A stretch of DNA of 64,000 bases from Lycorma delicatula (GCF_047948215.1 NC_134458.1:143681536-143745535), one strand, 5' to 3'; positions 11,613 through 24,585 are shown, numbered from the stretch's first letter. Notes: generated from the letters alone by a model not told the origin. A program made the numbers and translations.

Positions 11613-12704
11613 TACAGTTTTTCAACAAAATATTTATTTTTAAATTAATTTATTTTAATTATGAAATAAAAGCTGCTTTTATTCTCTGTTAACCAACATT
11701 TTGACAAGCCGTTTATTTTATTTTAAAATACAAAGAGATACGCATAGAACTAAAAAATGTTACAAAAACAAATGTCAGAAGACAAAAAAGATGAAGGTTT
11801 TTTTTTTATCAATAGCACTGTTTTCAGTTGAAATATATTGTTTTAAATAAATATGGTGAGAGATGTACTGTGACTAACGTAAAATGGAAAATAATAGTAA
11901 TAATAACAAATATTCCTTTTTATATGGCAAGCAGGTTATCATAATTTACCCAGTACGACATAAAATTTTATCCTGGCTGTTCCTTTACATTCTGATTCTG
12001 CTTATCAAATCTTCCGAGAGAAAGATAGCGATTTATACACTCTTCCTTTTTCTTCTATTATTTTTGTATATTTTTTAAATTAGAAATTTGTAATATAAAT
12101 GAATCTAATGACTTTAGATTTACGAGTTAATAAATGAAGCTCTTATAATTTTTAAAACAGTAAAAGAAAACAGTAATTCTTTGATTACTGATTCCAGCAA
12201 ATTATATATTATAAGCTAAAATTTTAATTATTTTTAACTTAAACAAAGTAGCATTTTCTATCACCTCGATCTATATTTTAATATTGTATGTTCAAATCTT
12301 AGCAAATACGAAATTCAACGACCTCATTGATTCCTTTCTGATTTATTTAATGGAAACTAATTAAGTGAAAGAATTTTTTAAATATAAAAATATATAGTGA
12401 ATATAAAACACTAGAGACTTTTTTTTATTATTACTTAGTATTAGAGTTGTAGCGTAATGATATATATTTTCAGATTTCAGTTTGATTTTTTAAAATTATT
12501 TTCGTTTAAAAATTTAAGAAAATTTGTTGAATATATGTGGTTAAAAATAATATATTCTTACATCCCAAAAAACCTTAAATTATCCTCAGCAGTTTTTTTG
12601 TTTACGTCTTTCTTTGCAATCCTTATACTATATTTTTTAAAACGTATGGTTCTCCATTTACCAGTTCTTGTGAACGTTTTTACTTCCTTGTAAAAAAATT
12701 AATT
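11613..12704. other. AT-rich DNA, no gene seen
   Basis: Frames at 11,884-12,078 and 12,457-12,693 are Ile/Leu/Phe-rich translations of AT-rich DNA without any domain signature, so I do not call genes. Confidence 0.5.
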
Positions 12705-12820
12705 AAAGGAAGAATTGTAATCGCGAAAAAGTTCGATTTTCAGATTTAAATGGAAATATCTATTTTGACTATCCCTGAATCCATTTTGACTAGTTTCGGC
12801 GTGACGTCTGTACGTACGTA
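12705..12820 (+). repeat. Family B repeat, head fragment
   Basis: Contains AAAGGAAGAATTGTAATC, TTTTCAGATTT, GAAATATCTATTTTGACTAT, CTGAATCCATTTTGACTAG and GACGTCTGTACGTACG. The same blocks occur in the same order, reverse-complemented, at 41,210-41,365. Both are copies of one dispersed non-coding repeat. This copy stops where the mariner inverted terminus begins (TA at 12,819-12,820), which suggests that the mariner inserted into the repeat. Confidence 0.7.
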
Positions 12821-13175
12821 CGAGGTCTGTAAATAAAGTAATGAGATTGATTCAGAAAAACTTTTTATTTACAATCCAATTATATGTGGAAATATCACCT
12901 TCAAAAAAAACTTGGGAAGCCACGCAACGCTTCAAACGGTTTTCCCACTCTTATTGCAATGCTTGGACTCAGAAATCAGAATGTCCTTCAAACGGTCGTT
13001 TACATTTTTTTAATGATTTTTACTGTTCCAAAATGCTTACTTTGAGGTGTTTTTTTTTTAAATTTGGGAACAGGAAAAAGTTGTACGGACTCAAATCAGG
13101 TGAATAAGGTGGTTGAGAAACAACAGGAATGTTTTTCTTTGCAAAAAAATCTGTAAACATATTGATTTACAGTCA
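12819..13175 (-). pseudogene. Mariner-like transposase C-terminal fragment with one terminus
   Basis: On the minus strand this reads FFAKKNIPVVSQPPYSPDLS followed by FFLFPNLKK, where the SPDLS segment holds the third acidic residue of the mariner D,D34D triad. Further on come KCVAS-like remnants (a frameshifted ...SVAWLP...) and FLNQSHYFIYRPRT at the C-terminus. At 12,819 a TA is followed by CGAGGTCTGTAAATAAAGTA, a form typical of one end of mariner elements. The rest of the transposase is absent because the sequence runs into the long hairpin at 13,119-13,556. The element is dead and one-ended. Confidence 0.75.
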
Positions 13176-13324
13176 GTCCTGTAGGCAAAATCTACTATAC
13201 TAAATTTCAATAATTGTTCTTGAGGTGTTAATTTAAGTATAAATTGATAAAGTGATAAAGAAATGTTTTATTTTACACATTACATCATAATGAAATAAAG
13301 TACATTTTCCTACGATAATGTATG

Positions 13325-13383
<59 letters not shown>

Positions 13384-13556
13384 GCACATAGAGCAAGATG
13401 TAATGTGTAAAATAATACATTTCTTTATCAATTTATACCTAAATTAATACCTCAAAAACAATTATTGAAATTTAGTAAAATAGTTTTTTGCCTACAGGAC
13501 AGATTGTAAATCAATATATTTACAGAGTTTTGGCAAAGAAAAACATTCCTGTTGTT
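13119..13556. repeat. Long inverted repeat (about 165-bp arms) around a (TA)n core
   Basis: The left arm, 13,119-13,286, is reverse-complementary to the right arm, 13,397-13,556. Matching landmarks, in order from the outside, include AACAACAGGAATGTTTTTCT, ATTGATTTACA, CCTGTAGGCAAAA, CTAAATTTCAATAATTGTT, TATAAATTGATAAAG and TTTTACACATTACATC. The loop holds a TA run of roughly 25 units. The outer ~45 bp of the left arm are mariner coding sequence, so the right arm carries an inverted piece of the same transposase. Each arm has small indels, so the duplication is not recent. Confidence 0.85.
13331..13382. repeat. (TA)n microsatellite in the hairpin loop
   Basis: A nearly uninterrupted TA run lying between the two arms of the inverted repeat. 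A second, shorter TA run at 13,562-13,582 lies just outside the right arm and is flanked by GTG and CAC. Confidence 0.9.
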
Positions 13557-13582
13557 GGGTGTGTATATATATATATATATAT

Positions 13583-14339
13583 TATACACACACACATTTA
13601 CATACACCCTAATTGTTTATATAAAATTAATTAACGATAATTAGATTTTTGAGGTGAAATCAAAGTAAACAATTATTTTTTAAACACACATCAATAAGTT
13701 TGTTTCAAACAGAGAGATAATGGGATTGAGTAGATTTTCAAGTTTGAGTAAATACAGTGTTTGCAACTCATTTAATCTACTAGATATGTATTTGCACTTG
13801 CCACGAGTTGACCGAGTAACCGCTTATTATATAATCACATCGCAATCGGCCTAACGCCACCAATTAGCAAGAGAAGTGTAGTTGCCAGTGATGTGCAACT
13901 GTAATCGCCTGTTTGAATGGTCCCTAATAATTTATCACATTTATAATAGTCTTCTTAATTGCTGGAAATGGAACAATGATAATAAAGAGTAATTTTTAAT
14001 AAAAGTAATTTACCAATTAATTAATTAAATTAACAATAAAATAATAAATTCGCTTGTTTATTTTAGTTATAACATTAATATCTTGGTATTTATTCGTCAT
14101 AATTGCACACGTCTAGATGTTAGTATTAAAAATTAACGTTATTGAAGATTTTCACATACTCACAGAAAATATACCAATATTTAAATTGCCTAATAAAAAA
14201 TAATAATAAAAAAAACCAAAACTTAAAGACTTTTATTGAATTATATTCATCAGAACATAATTTATATTAGGAATTCAATAAAATTTTTTGATTACATCAC
14301 TTAACCAAGTTTTTTATGCATTAAGTTGATTAATTTAAG
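13583..14339. other. No gene seen
   Basis: AT-rich sequence with one GC-richer patch at 13,800-13,925. No coding similarity or repeat copy was recognised. Confidence 0.55.
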
Positions 14340-15304
14340 CATTAAAAAAGCTGGCAAAAAATATTCATGACATCTTCGGCTACGCCGATCAAGTTATGAT
14401 TGCTAAAATCTGATTTAAACATCAAATCTCCCAAATTTCGAATAAAATTTTTCTGATATTGGGGGTTTCCTTAATTTATGGAGAAAATTTAGGAAATGTT
14501 TATCTATAAAGAAGTGTTTCCTGACAAAAGAAAAATTTATTTAAAAGAGAATTATTTAAAAATAAAGAATAATTTTTATGAAAGTAATGAAAAAAGTTGC
14601 TTCTGATTTTGGGTTCGGCATATATATGCCATTAATAGCACTTTAAGTAACGAAAAAACAAATTAATAATAAAAATTAAAAGTTTATAAATAAATAAAGA
14701 TCCTTAAATAAATTCGATTTTTTAAAAATAATTTTCTAGTCAGAAAACAAACAAAAAAAAACAACACAGAATATGTATTTTTTAGAAATGGGAATAAATC
14801 CTAAAAAAAGCTTTTTTTGAGTACTCAAATATAGAGGTTAATCTAACAGATTTGCTTAAGTAGAATTTGTTTTAATCTAACACCCCCTTCAATAAAGCTT
14901 AAAAAGAAGATTTTCCAAAACCTTTCTTCATTTTAGGTCCGGGGATTATAATTAAAAAGTATGTAGACATTCTTTTATAACTCTATATATCTATATATTA
15001 TTAAGTACAAACTTCCAAAAAAATTTTGAAAAATATGTGAATCGAAGGGAGATAGAACAAAAGACCACGAAATAAATATTTAAATTTTAAGAGGTGGCGA
15101 TTAATTTTTTTGGAAAAAAAGGCCAAAAGCAGTTCTACACTCTTACGTACGTACGTACCACATTACACACATGTGTTTTTTTTTGGACTAGATGTACTAA
15201 TTGAACCCTAAAACGTCATGATGTGGAATAGATATGATATCCCATTTTTTACATGATCACCATACTTTCCCTTTTAGTATAGCTATTTTACCTATCAGGA
15301 AAAT
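14340..15304 (+). repeat. Family A dispersed repeat, copy 1
   Basis: A non-coding repeat of about 0.95 kb, shared with 18,188-19,045 (inverted) and 62,115-63,060 (direct). Ordered landmarks are AAAAAGCTGG, GGCTACGCCGATCAA, GGGGGTTTCCTTAATTTATG, AACAGATTTGCTTAAGTA, ACCCCCTTCAATAAAGC, CATTTTAGGTCCGGGG, GAAGGGAGATAGA and ATGATCACCATACTTTCCC. No protein is encoded. Its 3' end (TAGCTATT...) is cut short where RTE sequence begins at about 15,305. The class is unknown; a non-autonomous DNA element, a Helitron-like element or an LTR fragment are all possible. Confidence 0.75.
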
Positions 15305-15466
15305 ATTTTTGTAAGTATATGTTTGGAGCGTAGCTTCATATGTAAGTGAAACTTGGACGATCGGAGTACCTGAGAAGAAAAGATTAGAAGCTTTTGAAAT
15401 GTGGTGCTATAAGAGAATGCTAAACATCAGATGGTTGAGTAAAGTGACAAACGAAGAGTAGTTAAC
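15305..15466 (+). pseudogene. RTE-clade LINE reverse transcriptase fragment
   Basis: From 15,315 the plus strand reads VYVWSVASYVSETWTIGVPE, then KKRLEAFEMWCYKRMLNIRW and a stop after VTNEE. This is closely similar to residues about 180-235 of the RTE frame at 37,863-38,786. The piece is internal, lacks both catalytic motif and terminus, and abuts the 3' end of family A copy 1 without spacer. Confidence 0.88.
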
Positions 15467-16689
15467 ATGTTGAAATCTACTTCCATATATCATTCTACCC
15501 ATTTCATTTTACTAGTTGATTAGTTGGTAATACAATCTGAATTCATAATATATAAGAAAATAAATAAAGAATAAATTTTTTTAGCTTCAACATATAATCT
15601 TTATTAAAATCCGGTTATTCATCTTGTCTAGTTTCATACTAACGATTTATTAATTGAACCCTCAGCGCATAAATTAAACATTTGTAATACGAGATTTTAA
15701 ATGTAATTAGTTGTTAAAATGTAATCTCGATGCTGGAAGACTGAAAGGAAATATAAAGGAGAAGAAATTTAAAGGTACCCATTACTTAATTAACCGGAAT
15801 TGAACCTGGATGTGCACGATAATGAAAAATAATTAATAAAAATTACAGGAATGGATTATAATATTAAATTAAATATTACTAAAGATTAGCTTCAATAGAA
15901 TGGTTCAGGAAGGTTAATTAACATTCGCTATTTTCTATTTTATGTTCAATTCTTTGCAATCAACTAATTTTATTAAGAATTCATATTTAGTCTGATCAAT
16001 TTTGGTGTAATATTATATTACAAACGAAAGGTTTGATTTAAAAGTAAGATTCTTTAACACTAAATTTTCATTTTACTAAATTACTACAAATTACTATCAA
16101 CTGTATAATTATTATTATAAGTTAGTGATACTAACTGAATTCTTTTCTTCATGTTTTTGTTACTTTGAATAATTAAATTTTATGACAAGAGCAATTGTTG
16201 TTTTTAAACGTAACTGTTTTTGTCATGGTAAATCGTATCCATTTAAAGTAAAACAGTTATGGGAAATGTTATTTTAATTAAACAAATTTGTTATTGTCTG
16301 TAAACTTTATCTGTTTACATTCAAATAAAGTTTTAGAGTTAATCTGATAAATGGTGATTTATATTTTCATCCTAATATTAAAGAAAGGCCTACATATTTT
16401 CGAATTTATAACAAATCTATTTATTCAAAAATTATATTTCAGTTTTAAAATTTGAGTATTGACTAATTCCATTCGATTATGAATATAATACCGTTTGGTT
16501 GTTTGAAATCCAATTTTAAAAATTAATTTTTTTTTTTTTTTAAATAACGCGCTAAAAAGATTTTAGTAGCTAAAATTTTCTTGGGTTACTAATAATTTAT
16601 TCAAATAAATGAAATGGTGTTATTTTAAAATTCTAAAACCTATTCATGTCTGCCTAATTTTTACTTTCTGGTCTATAGCTGTATGTGCT
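15467..16689. other. No gene seen
   Basis: AT-rich. A GGTTCAATTCCGG-like string (minus strand, near 15,795) resembles a box B but has no tRNA fold around it, so it may be a SINE scrap. Confidence 0.5.
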
Positions 16690-17830
16690 GCTATAAGCAG
16701 CTATAGCTGTAACGGGAGAATACATAGATTAGTCTAAAAAAAATTGTTAAAAATTGGGTTTTTTTAGTTTTGTGCCTTACTTGAATTACCTGTGCCTTAT
16801 TTGATCTAATAACTCTGCACCCCGTTGACCGATTTTCTTCAAAGATGATAAACAGGAGGGAGATGGTAGACAACATAGTACCTTTGGAGGGAAGAATTAA
16901 TTAATTTCTTCCATAATTAGAAAAAGGGATGGGGACGTTTTGGTCAAAATAAAATTTCAATTCTTTTTTGGTGGCACTTCAACAAAAAAACTTTTTTTTA
17001 CAAAAGTTGAAGATGTCTTTACCTTTAATCACAGATTAACAAACATTTTTATTTAATATTCACATTCTTTCGCAAAAAATAATATATAATAATATATATA
17101 TATATATATATATATTTCTTATTTTAGCTATATCTTGCTTTAGAAAAGTTTCATGCATCTATACTTTTTACATCAGTAGATTTTAAACCAGTATAAAAAT
17201 CTTTGGCCCATCCGAATCCAGTAGACTACAGTAACAAAAAATATATTTTTTTTTAATTTGAAAGAGGACTTTTTTAAATTTATTATAAATTCAAATTGAC
17301 CTCCTAAATCACCCACTTGCATTTAAAATGTAGAAATCTTAATGTTTTGATAGACCATATTCTTGAGAAAAATTTATATTTCTTTAAAAAAAATCCAAAA
17401 CTTTTCACCCCTTCTTAGAAAATTACATTTTTATTTATTTATTACAACTTTCTTTGTGTTTTTAAAGTTAATATTTTTTTTAATTTATTTATTATCACCA
17501 TTTAGGAATTTTTTTGTTAAAAATCAATTTTATCCCAATGCTCCTCCTTGAGTATGGGAAAATAAAAAGCAAATTTTTTTCACAGTTTCAAATTTTTAAT
17601 GATCAAAACGTATTTTACTAAATAATAAATTCATTAAAATTACCTAATATTCCTCCTCTGATGGCAAACTCCCAAATTATTAAAAAATACACAAAAACTT
17701 TTATTTAATTTCGATTTTAATTTATTTAAAATTAGTTTTAGTGGATATGTTAATCAATAAAAAAAACTTATTTAATTGGCTGACGTAGCCAGGAAAGTTA
17801 TCCAATTCATCACCAGCTTTTTATTCTTAA
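16690..17830 (-). repeat. Family A-related repeat, diverged copy 2
   Basis: On the minus strand this begins AAAAAGCTGGTGATGAATTG, then ACTTTCCTGGCTACGTCAGC, matching the start of the copy at 62.1 kb. It also contains TTTGAAGAAAATCGGT near 16,840, matching a block near 62,835. The interior is strongly diverged, so it is probably a related subfamily. It contains a (TA)n run at 17,091-17,115. No coding sequence. Confidence 0.55.
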
Positions 17831-18187
17831 TATATAATAAATATATAAAATATATCTGTTGAAAACAGTAAAACATGCAAAGAGATTGAAAAATGTTTTT
17901 TTGTTTTTAAATGATGTGATTAATGATACATTAGATTATATACAACTTGTAGCAAATTATTCTCCCTTTTTCAATATAGAAAAAATATTTCCTAGTGACT
18001 ATAAGGTTCATATAATAGAGTGAATGGAATTTTTAAATTTGTGTCAGACAAAAATAAAGAATAATATAACTTTGAACTTGAAGATTTCCATATGGAGAAC
18101 TTTAAAATAAAAGCGATATCTAAAAAAAAACCCGTGTTCTCTATCATTAAAATTTGTACCATTTCATATAAGGACATTCTTGAAAAT
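17831..18187. other. No gene seen between family A copies
   Basis: AT-rich spacer. The 61-codon minus-strand frame at 17,992-18,177 has no recognisable similarity. Confidence 0.5.
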
Positions 18188-19045
18188 TATTTATCTATAA
18201 GTGTTTTTCCCCTAGGTTGGCATACCTGCGGACTAAAGATCACCGAGTTTTTCCTTTTCCGGCGAATATAGATAGAATAGCTATATTAAAGAGGAAAGTA
18301 CAAAGTGGTGTATTGGGCGCTTAGAAAATGTTTAATTTTTGTTTAAAAATCCAACTAGTTCATCTATCCCTAAAAACAATATTTTTTATCTGTGGTTCGT
18401 ACATATTTACGTATGTCTGTTGCAACGCTTTTGGCCTTTTGTTTCAGGATTGACAAAACTGATTTTTTCAAATTTGCCAGATATATTTCTATACATGGGG
18501 GCATTGATAATATAATTGATTTTTTTTAAAATTCATTATGAGGGTGAGGGATATTGCAAAAAACCCAATTTCAATTTTATTCAGTTCCATTTTAGAGAAA
18601 ACTTTATTAAAACAAATTTTATACCAACAATGTTTATATAAATAATCCAATTTTTTTTAAATCAACTTTCACGTCATAAATTTAAATATATATTTTTACT
18701 TTTACTATATCTCCCTTCGGTTTAATATTTTTCAACGATTGTTTGAAAGTATATACTTCCTATATAGAGCTACTAAGAAACGTCTACAATTTTATTTTTT
18801 AAATATAAACCCGAACCTAAAATGGAGAAACGTTTTTTGAAGATTTTTCTTTTTCTTTATTTACTTTATTTTATTTTAGCCTCTGTTGAAGGGTGTATTA
18901 GGTTTGTGCCAAAACTTTACTTAAGCAAATTTGTTAAACCTGTATGAGAATATTTTTAGAAAACTTTTAAAATTTATTCCTCACCTCTAAAATTATATAT
19001 TCTTTTTTTTGGCACTTTTAATTTTTATTATTAATAGCTATGAAA
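18188..19045 (-). repeat. Family A dispersed repeat, copy 3 (inverted)
   Basis: The reverse complement reproduces the order seen in copy 1: ACAAATTTGCTTAAGTAAAG, CACCCTTCAACAGAGGC, CCATTTTAGGTTCGGG, ACCGAAGGGAGATATAG and ACTTTCCTCTTTAATATAGC, ending TATATTCGCCGG at about 18,263-18,274. The 5' third seen in copies 1 and 4 is missing. Copies 2 and 3 are inverted relative to copy 1, so this 5-kb stretch could itself form inverted repeats. Confidence 0.75.
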
Positions 19046-22000
19046 CTCATGGTATACTTTGATAGTTTTACATTTTTTGTTATCTACCTCTTACATACTG
19101 GTTATTCAGTTATAGCAACAACATTGTTACCATTCAATGTTTTGTTAAATTATTTTAGTTAAAAACGTTGAACTAACTCCGTGTTGATAGTATCATGATT
19201 TCTGTAAAAACAAAATTAAATGCATTTATTCAAATACTACTCATTCAACTTTGAAAAAATGAATTTAAAACAAATAAATTAGCTGTACGGAATGGATTTC
19301 ATGTGAATAATTATAAAGCCCATCTAATTAAGTTTTAAAGGATGCTGAAACTTTTTGATTGTAAATTTCCCATTGTAAGAGTAGAAATGTAGTTTACATA
19401 CCTTGTAGTTTACGTACGTCGTTCTAACTCGCTCACATTATTTTTAATATAGTACACAACTTAATAGTAAGTGATGTCAAATAAAATAATTGTTTGAAAC
19501 TTTTAAACACTGCATAGTCTATAAACATTTCACCAAGATTTTTTTTCAAAAATACATTAAATTCTGAAAAAAAGTATTTACTTATCATAGCCATTAAGGA
19601 AATATATCTAAAAAATTATGTAAACTTATTTTTTTAGTAAGTTTACTTACTATATCGGGGGGGGGGGGAAGTGTTTTAGCATAAGCAAGAGGAAGGAATT
19701 TCATTCGATGTTTTACGGGTGATCTAAATCTTGGTGTAAAAGTTGGTTGTAAAAAAAAAATTATGGTGTATTAAATATTTTATTACATGCGTATGTTTAC
19801 GTTTCTTAATTAGAACCGAGATGTATCTGAGCATGTTTTTATAATAATATAGTGCTTTATTTTAAGGTTACATTCTGTTGTTTACATTTTGAGTAGTATT
19901 TATGTACAAACTATTTGTTAAAGAAATGGCAATTTACAAAATTGCAACTGAGGCTCGAGTGTAGTCCTGAACCTTAACTGGATGATTGAACTGCGTATAT
20001 GCGGTATCGTAACTGTTTTCACGTTGAGAAATGTATATTTAATGCGTATATAAAATGCTATATTACATTTAATAAACGCAAATTATTTCAGAACAAAATT
20101 ACGACGTCATTAATACTTATTAATGTTTCTTCTGTGATATTATTTTAAATAATTTTATATTTTGTATTCACGTTGGTTTATAAACAAATCAAAATTGTTT
20201 AATATAATAAATAATATTATTATTACTACTACAATGTTGCCTACTTTAAAATTTGAAGAGATTTTTAAGAGAATTTTCAATGGTATACCATTTAAATTAC
20301 TTTCATGATTTATAAATTTATAGAAACATTTCAAATTAGAAGTCTTCTCGCAATAATATTTATGATTATTTGTAATAAATATAATTTCTAACCTTATAAT
20401 AAATATACAAAACTTTTAATCCGGTGTTCAAGAACTTTTATTGAATCGACGAATTTTGAATAAAATTGGATTTTCCATGAAGAAAATTGTTTCTATCTTC
20501 CATCCTACTTTATGTTTTTTTTTTTTAGAATCTTATTAAATCAGTATTAACTTTACTTGAACTATTAAAAAATAAATTGTTTTCGTACTAATTTTTAAAA
20601 ATCGGTTGATAATTCTGGATTATCAGGGGTACAGATAACGTAACTCTTGGATGCAAACGCATATCTATTGAAGTACTTCGGTAAAAATAAATTTACCTTA
20701 AAAATATTATTAAAATGGACACTAATTTATCTGTTACATTCTTTTACAATTTTACAATATTTCCTACTGAAATACAAGCATAATCATTTATAAATATATC
20801 AAATTACGTACACTTCAATGAAAATTAATGAGAATGAAAGAATGGTATTATCAGTTAAAAACTTATAATACCATACGTTTTGTTGGTCTTGTGGGATTCT
20901 TGAGGTGACGGATTTTTTTTTTGATAGGTATTCTTTAAATATTCTTAGGATGTATGTTTTTTTTTTGTTCAATTTCTGATATACGCAGGTTAAAGAAAGA
21001 AAAGATTATTTGGAAACACTGACGTCAGATTGTACAACCTTACACACTGCAGTAAGATTAAAAGTCGTTTTTCTTAAAAAAATATATAAATCTGTTTAAA
21101 TTTTTGAAAACATTTCCTCCGGATGAACTAAGGTTCAAATTTCGGTCAAGTTTGGCATTTTTTCGCTACAAAATTAATTTCTTGTCATAAAAAAATTATA
21201 ACTGGTCTGATGTTACTGAAGAGAGAAAATATGACATCAAAATGGTTTATTAAAAAAATATGTATATTTTTATTTATTTTCTTTACATAAAGAAAAAAAA
21301 TTTCACTTAAAATTTAGAAAAATAAACTAGGAATTTTTATTGAACCGACTAGAAAAAGTAAAAAAAAGTTATTCATTTACAGTTCTTAAGCAAGGGAAAA
21401 GATTCCTTTTCGTTGATTTTTTTCGAGAGAAAATGAATTAAATTAGTCTATTACATCGGTCTAAGTTATTTATTAACCTTTTGCAACTAGTATTAATAGA
21501 TAGCAAAATATCTATTGTTTAAATAATATAAAAATGGATTTTCTCAAAGTTACAATATATAAATAATGTAGGAGAATGTAGAATTGTATCACATTAAAAT
21601 AGATAATAAACGTAAGAGCAAAGAGCAAAGAAAGAACAGTTTTACCGATATGAAAAAATATATATATATAACAGAATAAGTTGCGAGGTAACACCAGAGT
21701 GCGCTATGAAATTTTTTAACGTTTTACTTTAATAAGAAAAGAACAAATAAAAAACAAACGATAAAAATTTTTGTAGTATCATAGTGTCAAATATTTAAAC
21801 TTAATTTAAGTTGATTTTATTTTTATTATAGCTACTCGATAAAATAACAAAAAGAAGTAACGATTTAAAATATTCGAGTGGCTCAGTTGATTGAGTGCAA
21901 TGAATTGGTTCTATTCATGATTCGATTAGATGTTTCGATTCAATGAATCGATTCCGTTATACATCTATATTAGGTAGGTTTCTCAGTTTTACTACAATAT

Positions 22001-23914
22001 ACTTTGATGTTTATACGGATATACTGTAATTTTATTAAAATTAAAAACTTACTTTAAATCTTTTCATAATAATTTACGAATACCTAAAATAATAATTTTT
22101 AATCTTACTATAATCAAACTGTGATTAAACTAAATTTGAAACCTGTTTTATCAAATTTTTATACAACTATGAAGTCGATATAGTTTTTTAAGGAGCGAGT
22201 TAGATAAAGAAATATATTTTTTCCTTTAATTTAATTTTTTCCTAATGTTTACGTTGCAATCAGTTCTACTACTGAACATTAAAATGATATAGGATTTTAA
22301 AGTACTGATTAATTTACATTTACTGAGGGCCAAAAATGTTTCTGAATAAGGATTTTAAACATTCGTAGTAGATATTGACAAATACTGATTAATTATTGAT
22401 TATTTTAATAAATTAATTGTTAGCTATTTCAGTGGTCCTCCATTAGCTAATTTAAACGATTTTTTATAATTGCATATTGTTTCACAAATGTTCTTAACGT
22501 AGAAACAGAATGTTTTCATAAAAAGCTAGTAGGTATCAAAAAGGTAGTATGAACTTTGGCATATTTATAAACAGTATTTTTCAGTACTACCTTCTCATTC
22601 CCTGTTGAATGTCATAAGACAAGGACGATATAAAGCTATCGTTTTTTCCATCCTATTTTTTAATTTTGTTAAAATAAAGAAATTAAAATTTTACAACTTA
22701 TATCATGCAAACCAATCAAACGAAAAAAATACACTTTAAAAATATTATAAAAAGTAAAAGTATGTAAATAATAATATCATTAAGGCGGATAATAAAGGGA
22801 CACAGCTGTATGAAAAGCTGTATACAAACGACACAACTACTAACGGTACAGCTTACACGTGCATATGTGTAGCGTGTGTGATATTGTATTTAATATTCCT
22901 CCCTGCCAGTCTAGCAATCCATTCCTAGGCTGCGCATCCATCGAGCAGTCATACCGACTCAGAACTTTTTTTGCCACATATTTAGATGAGTACACATAAC
23001 GTTTTTTTAAACAGTGACTTTATTTAAATGCCAAACGAAAGCATAAACAACGATACGGCACAAACAGAATGCTACTCTAGTCGTTTACAAGTCTAAGTTT
23101 TTGTGGCGCAAGTTGTATAGTGAAAATTCTTTTTTTTATTTTTGGAGAGATGTCAGTGAACAGTACCCTTGTTTTTTATTTTGTTTCCATTTGAAATTTT
23201 CACGCATAATAAAAAGTTGTTCATAAATGAAGTCGTGTCACGTCAAGCAAAACGCGTGTAGTGACCATTTTATTTCTGAAAAATATCGTATCAAACGATG
23301 TTTTTAGAACTTCTATTCAGAACAAAATACTGAGCTGGACTCATCTAAATAAATTCCCTTTTCCTTTTCTTGTCAAAAAAGCTGAACAATTAGTTTACTG
23401 AAATTATTATTGTATAGTAAATATAATATTATTAATTTATAATAAATCTTGTTTTAACGAGCTAATAACGAAGTTAGAAGTCGATTATAACAAGCAAATT
23501 ATTTTCTTTCGAATAATAAATTTTTTCCCTGAATAATTAAAAACGTGAATGTTTTTATAATACAGGTAGAGAGATTAAATGTTAAAGTCATTAGTTCTGT
23601 ATATTTGTAATATTGTATTTTATAACGACGTTGTTCAATTAGATTAGGTAGGCAATGATCTCTTCGCAATAAGTGAAAATGGGTAATAAGAAACAACTAG
23701 ATGTTAGTAAGTCATGTACAGTTTTGTACTCGCTATTTCTGGATTCCATTCCATTTCTGAAAATCCCATTCTTCCGCTGTTATTACGTTTATACTGGTAG
23801 TATAAGATGGGAAGGGTGAGTAATTTTACAGTCGAGTTCAGGTAGACGATTCTTAAACGGGTATTTTGCTACTTTGTAAGTACATTCGTGTTTTTATCTC
23901 GGGCTGAAATCAGT
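19046..23914. other. Nearly 5 kb of AT-rich DNA, no gene seen
   Basis: No coding similarity was recognised. Points of note are a 12-G run at 19,657-19,668 and GC-richer patches at 22,790-22,985 and 23,020-23,110. GGCTCAGTTGATTGAGTGC at about 21,881 loosely resembles a box A. The 3' part (about 23,100-23,914) may contain unreadable upstream parts of the Tigger remnant that follows. Confidence 0.5.
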
Positions 23915-24585
23915 GTATTAAATATGAAAGTTGTATTTTTGCCTCCAAACATTATTAAAAAGCTACAATCAACGTATCAAGGTGTTATCTACTCTTCGCT
24001 TTAGACGTTTACAGGTATTACATCACTGCTTAGAAGAAACAGAAAAGAATTTAATCCAGATGTTTTTGATGCCACCAAATTAATCAGCAGATTAATTTGA
24101 AGACATTGTATCTTCAATTACAATTCAAAATTGTTTTTAAAAAATCCGGTCTTGCTATAGGTGCAATCAAAGAAGATTTACGTGCCAGAAGACGAACTAC
24201 CACATTTCGAGTGGATTTTAACCGTTGATTACAAAAATATGTAACGGATGTAATATGGTTGATTATGTACATGCTGATGACTATGTTTTGATAACTGAAA
24301 GTCCAGGAGATAAAAAATAATTAGTGAAGTGAAACAAGGAAAGTAAGTGAAAGCGAAAATGAAGATGACACGATTACTGAGAATCCAGTCGTTTCCGTCC
24401 GTGCAGCTAAAAACAGTTTGCAAATACTTACAATGTTTTGTGAAACAAGTAATGTCAGCGATGAGTAAAATGAAACGATTAAATAATTTTAAAAATTGTG
24501 TAAACGATTTCAGGCATAAAAATAAAAAAAACAAGCAGCTATACATTTTTACAATTTACAAAACTAAACAACCACACAATTATTT
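23915..24585 (+). pseudogene. Tigger/pogo-type DDE transposase, C-terminal remnant
   Basis: The plus strand reads NMKVVFLPPN from about 23,920, then YQGVIYSS. This fits the I-x-VVFLPPN-T...QPMDQGVI segment that precedes the last acidic residue in pogo/Tigger DDE_1 transposases. It continues with RRNRKEFNPDVFDATKLIS and, after stops and frame changes, ESENEDDTITENPVVSVRAA and LTMFCETSNVSDE, an acidic C-terminal tail with the aliphatic helix usual in this group. At least four stops or shifts are present. The N-terminal CENP-B-like DNA-binding domain and the first two catalytic acids are not readable. The gene is dead. Confidence 0.65.

Noticed and set aside
21870..21970. tRNA-like box A string GGCTCAGTTGATTGAGTGC followed by TTCGATTC
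   Set aside because: The spacing and stems do not fit a tRNA, and no second copy was found in the window.
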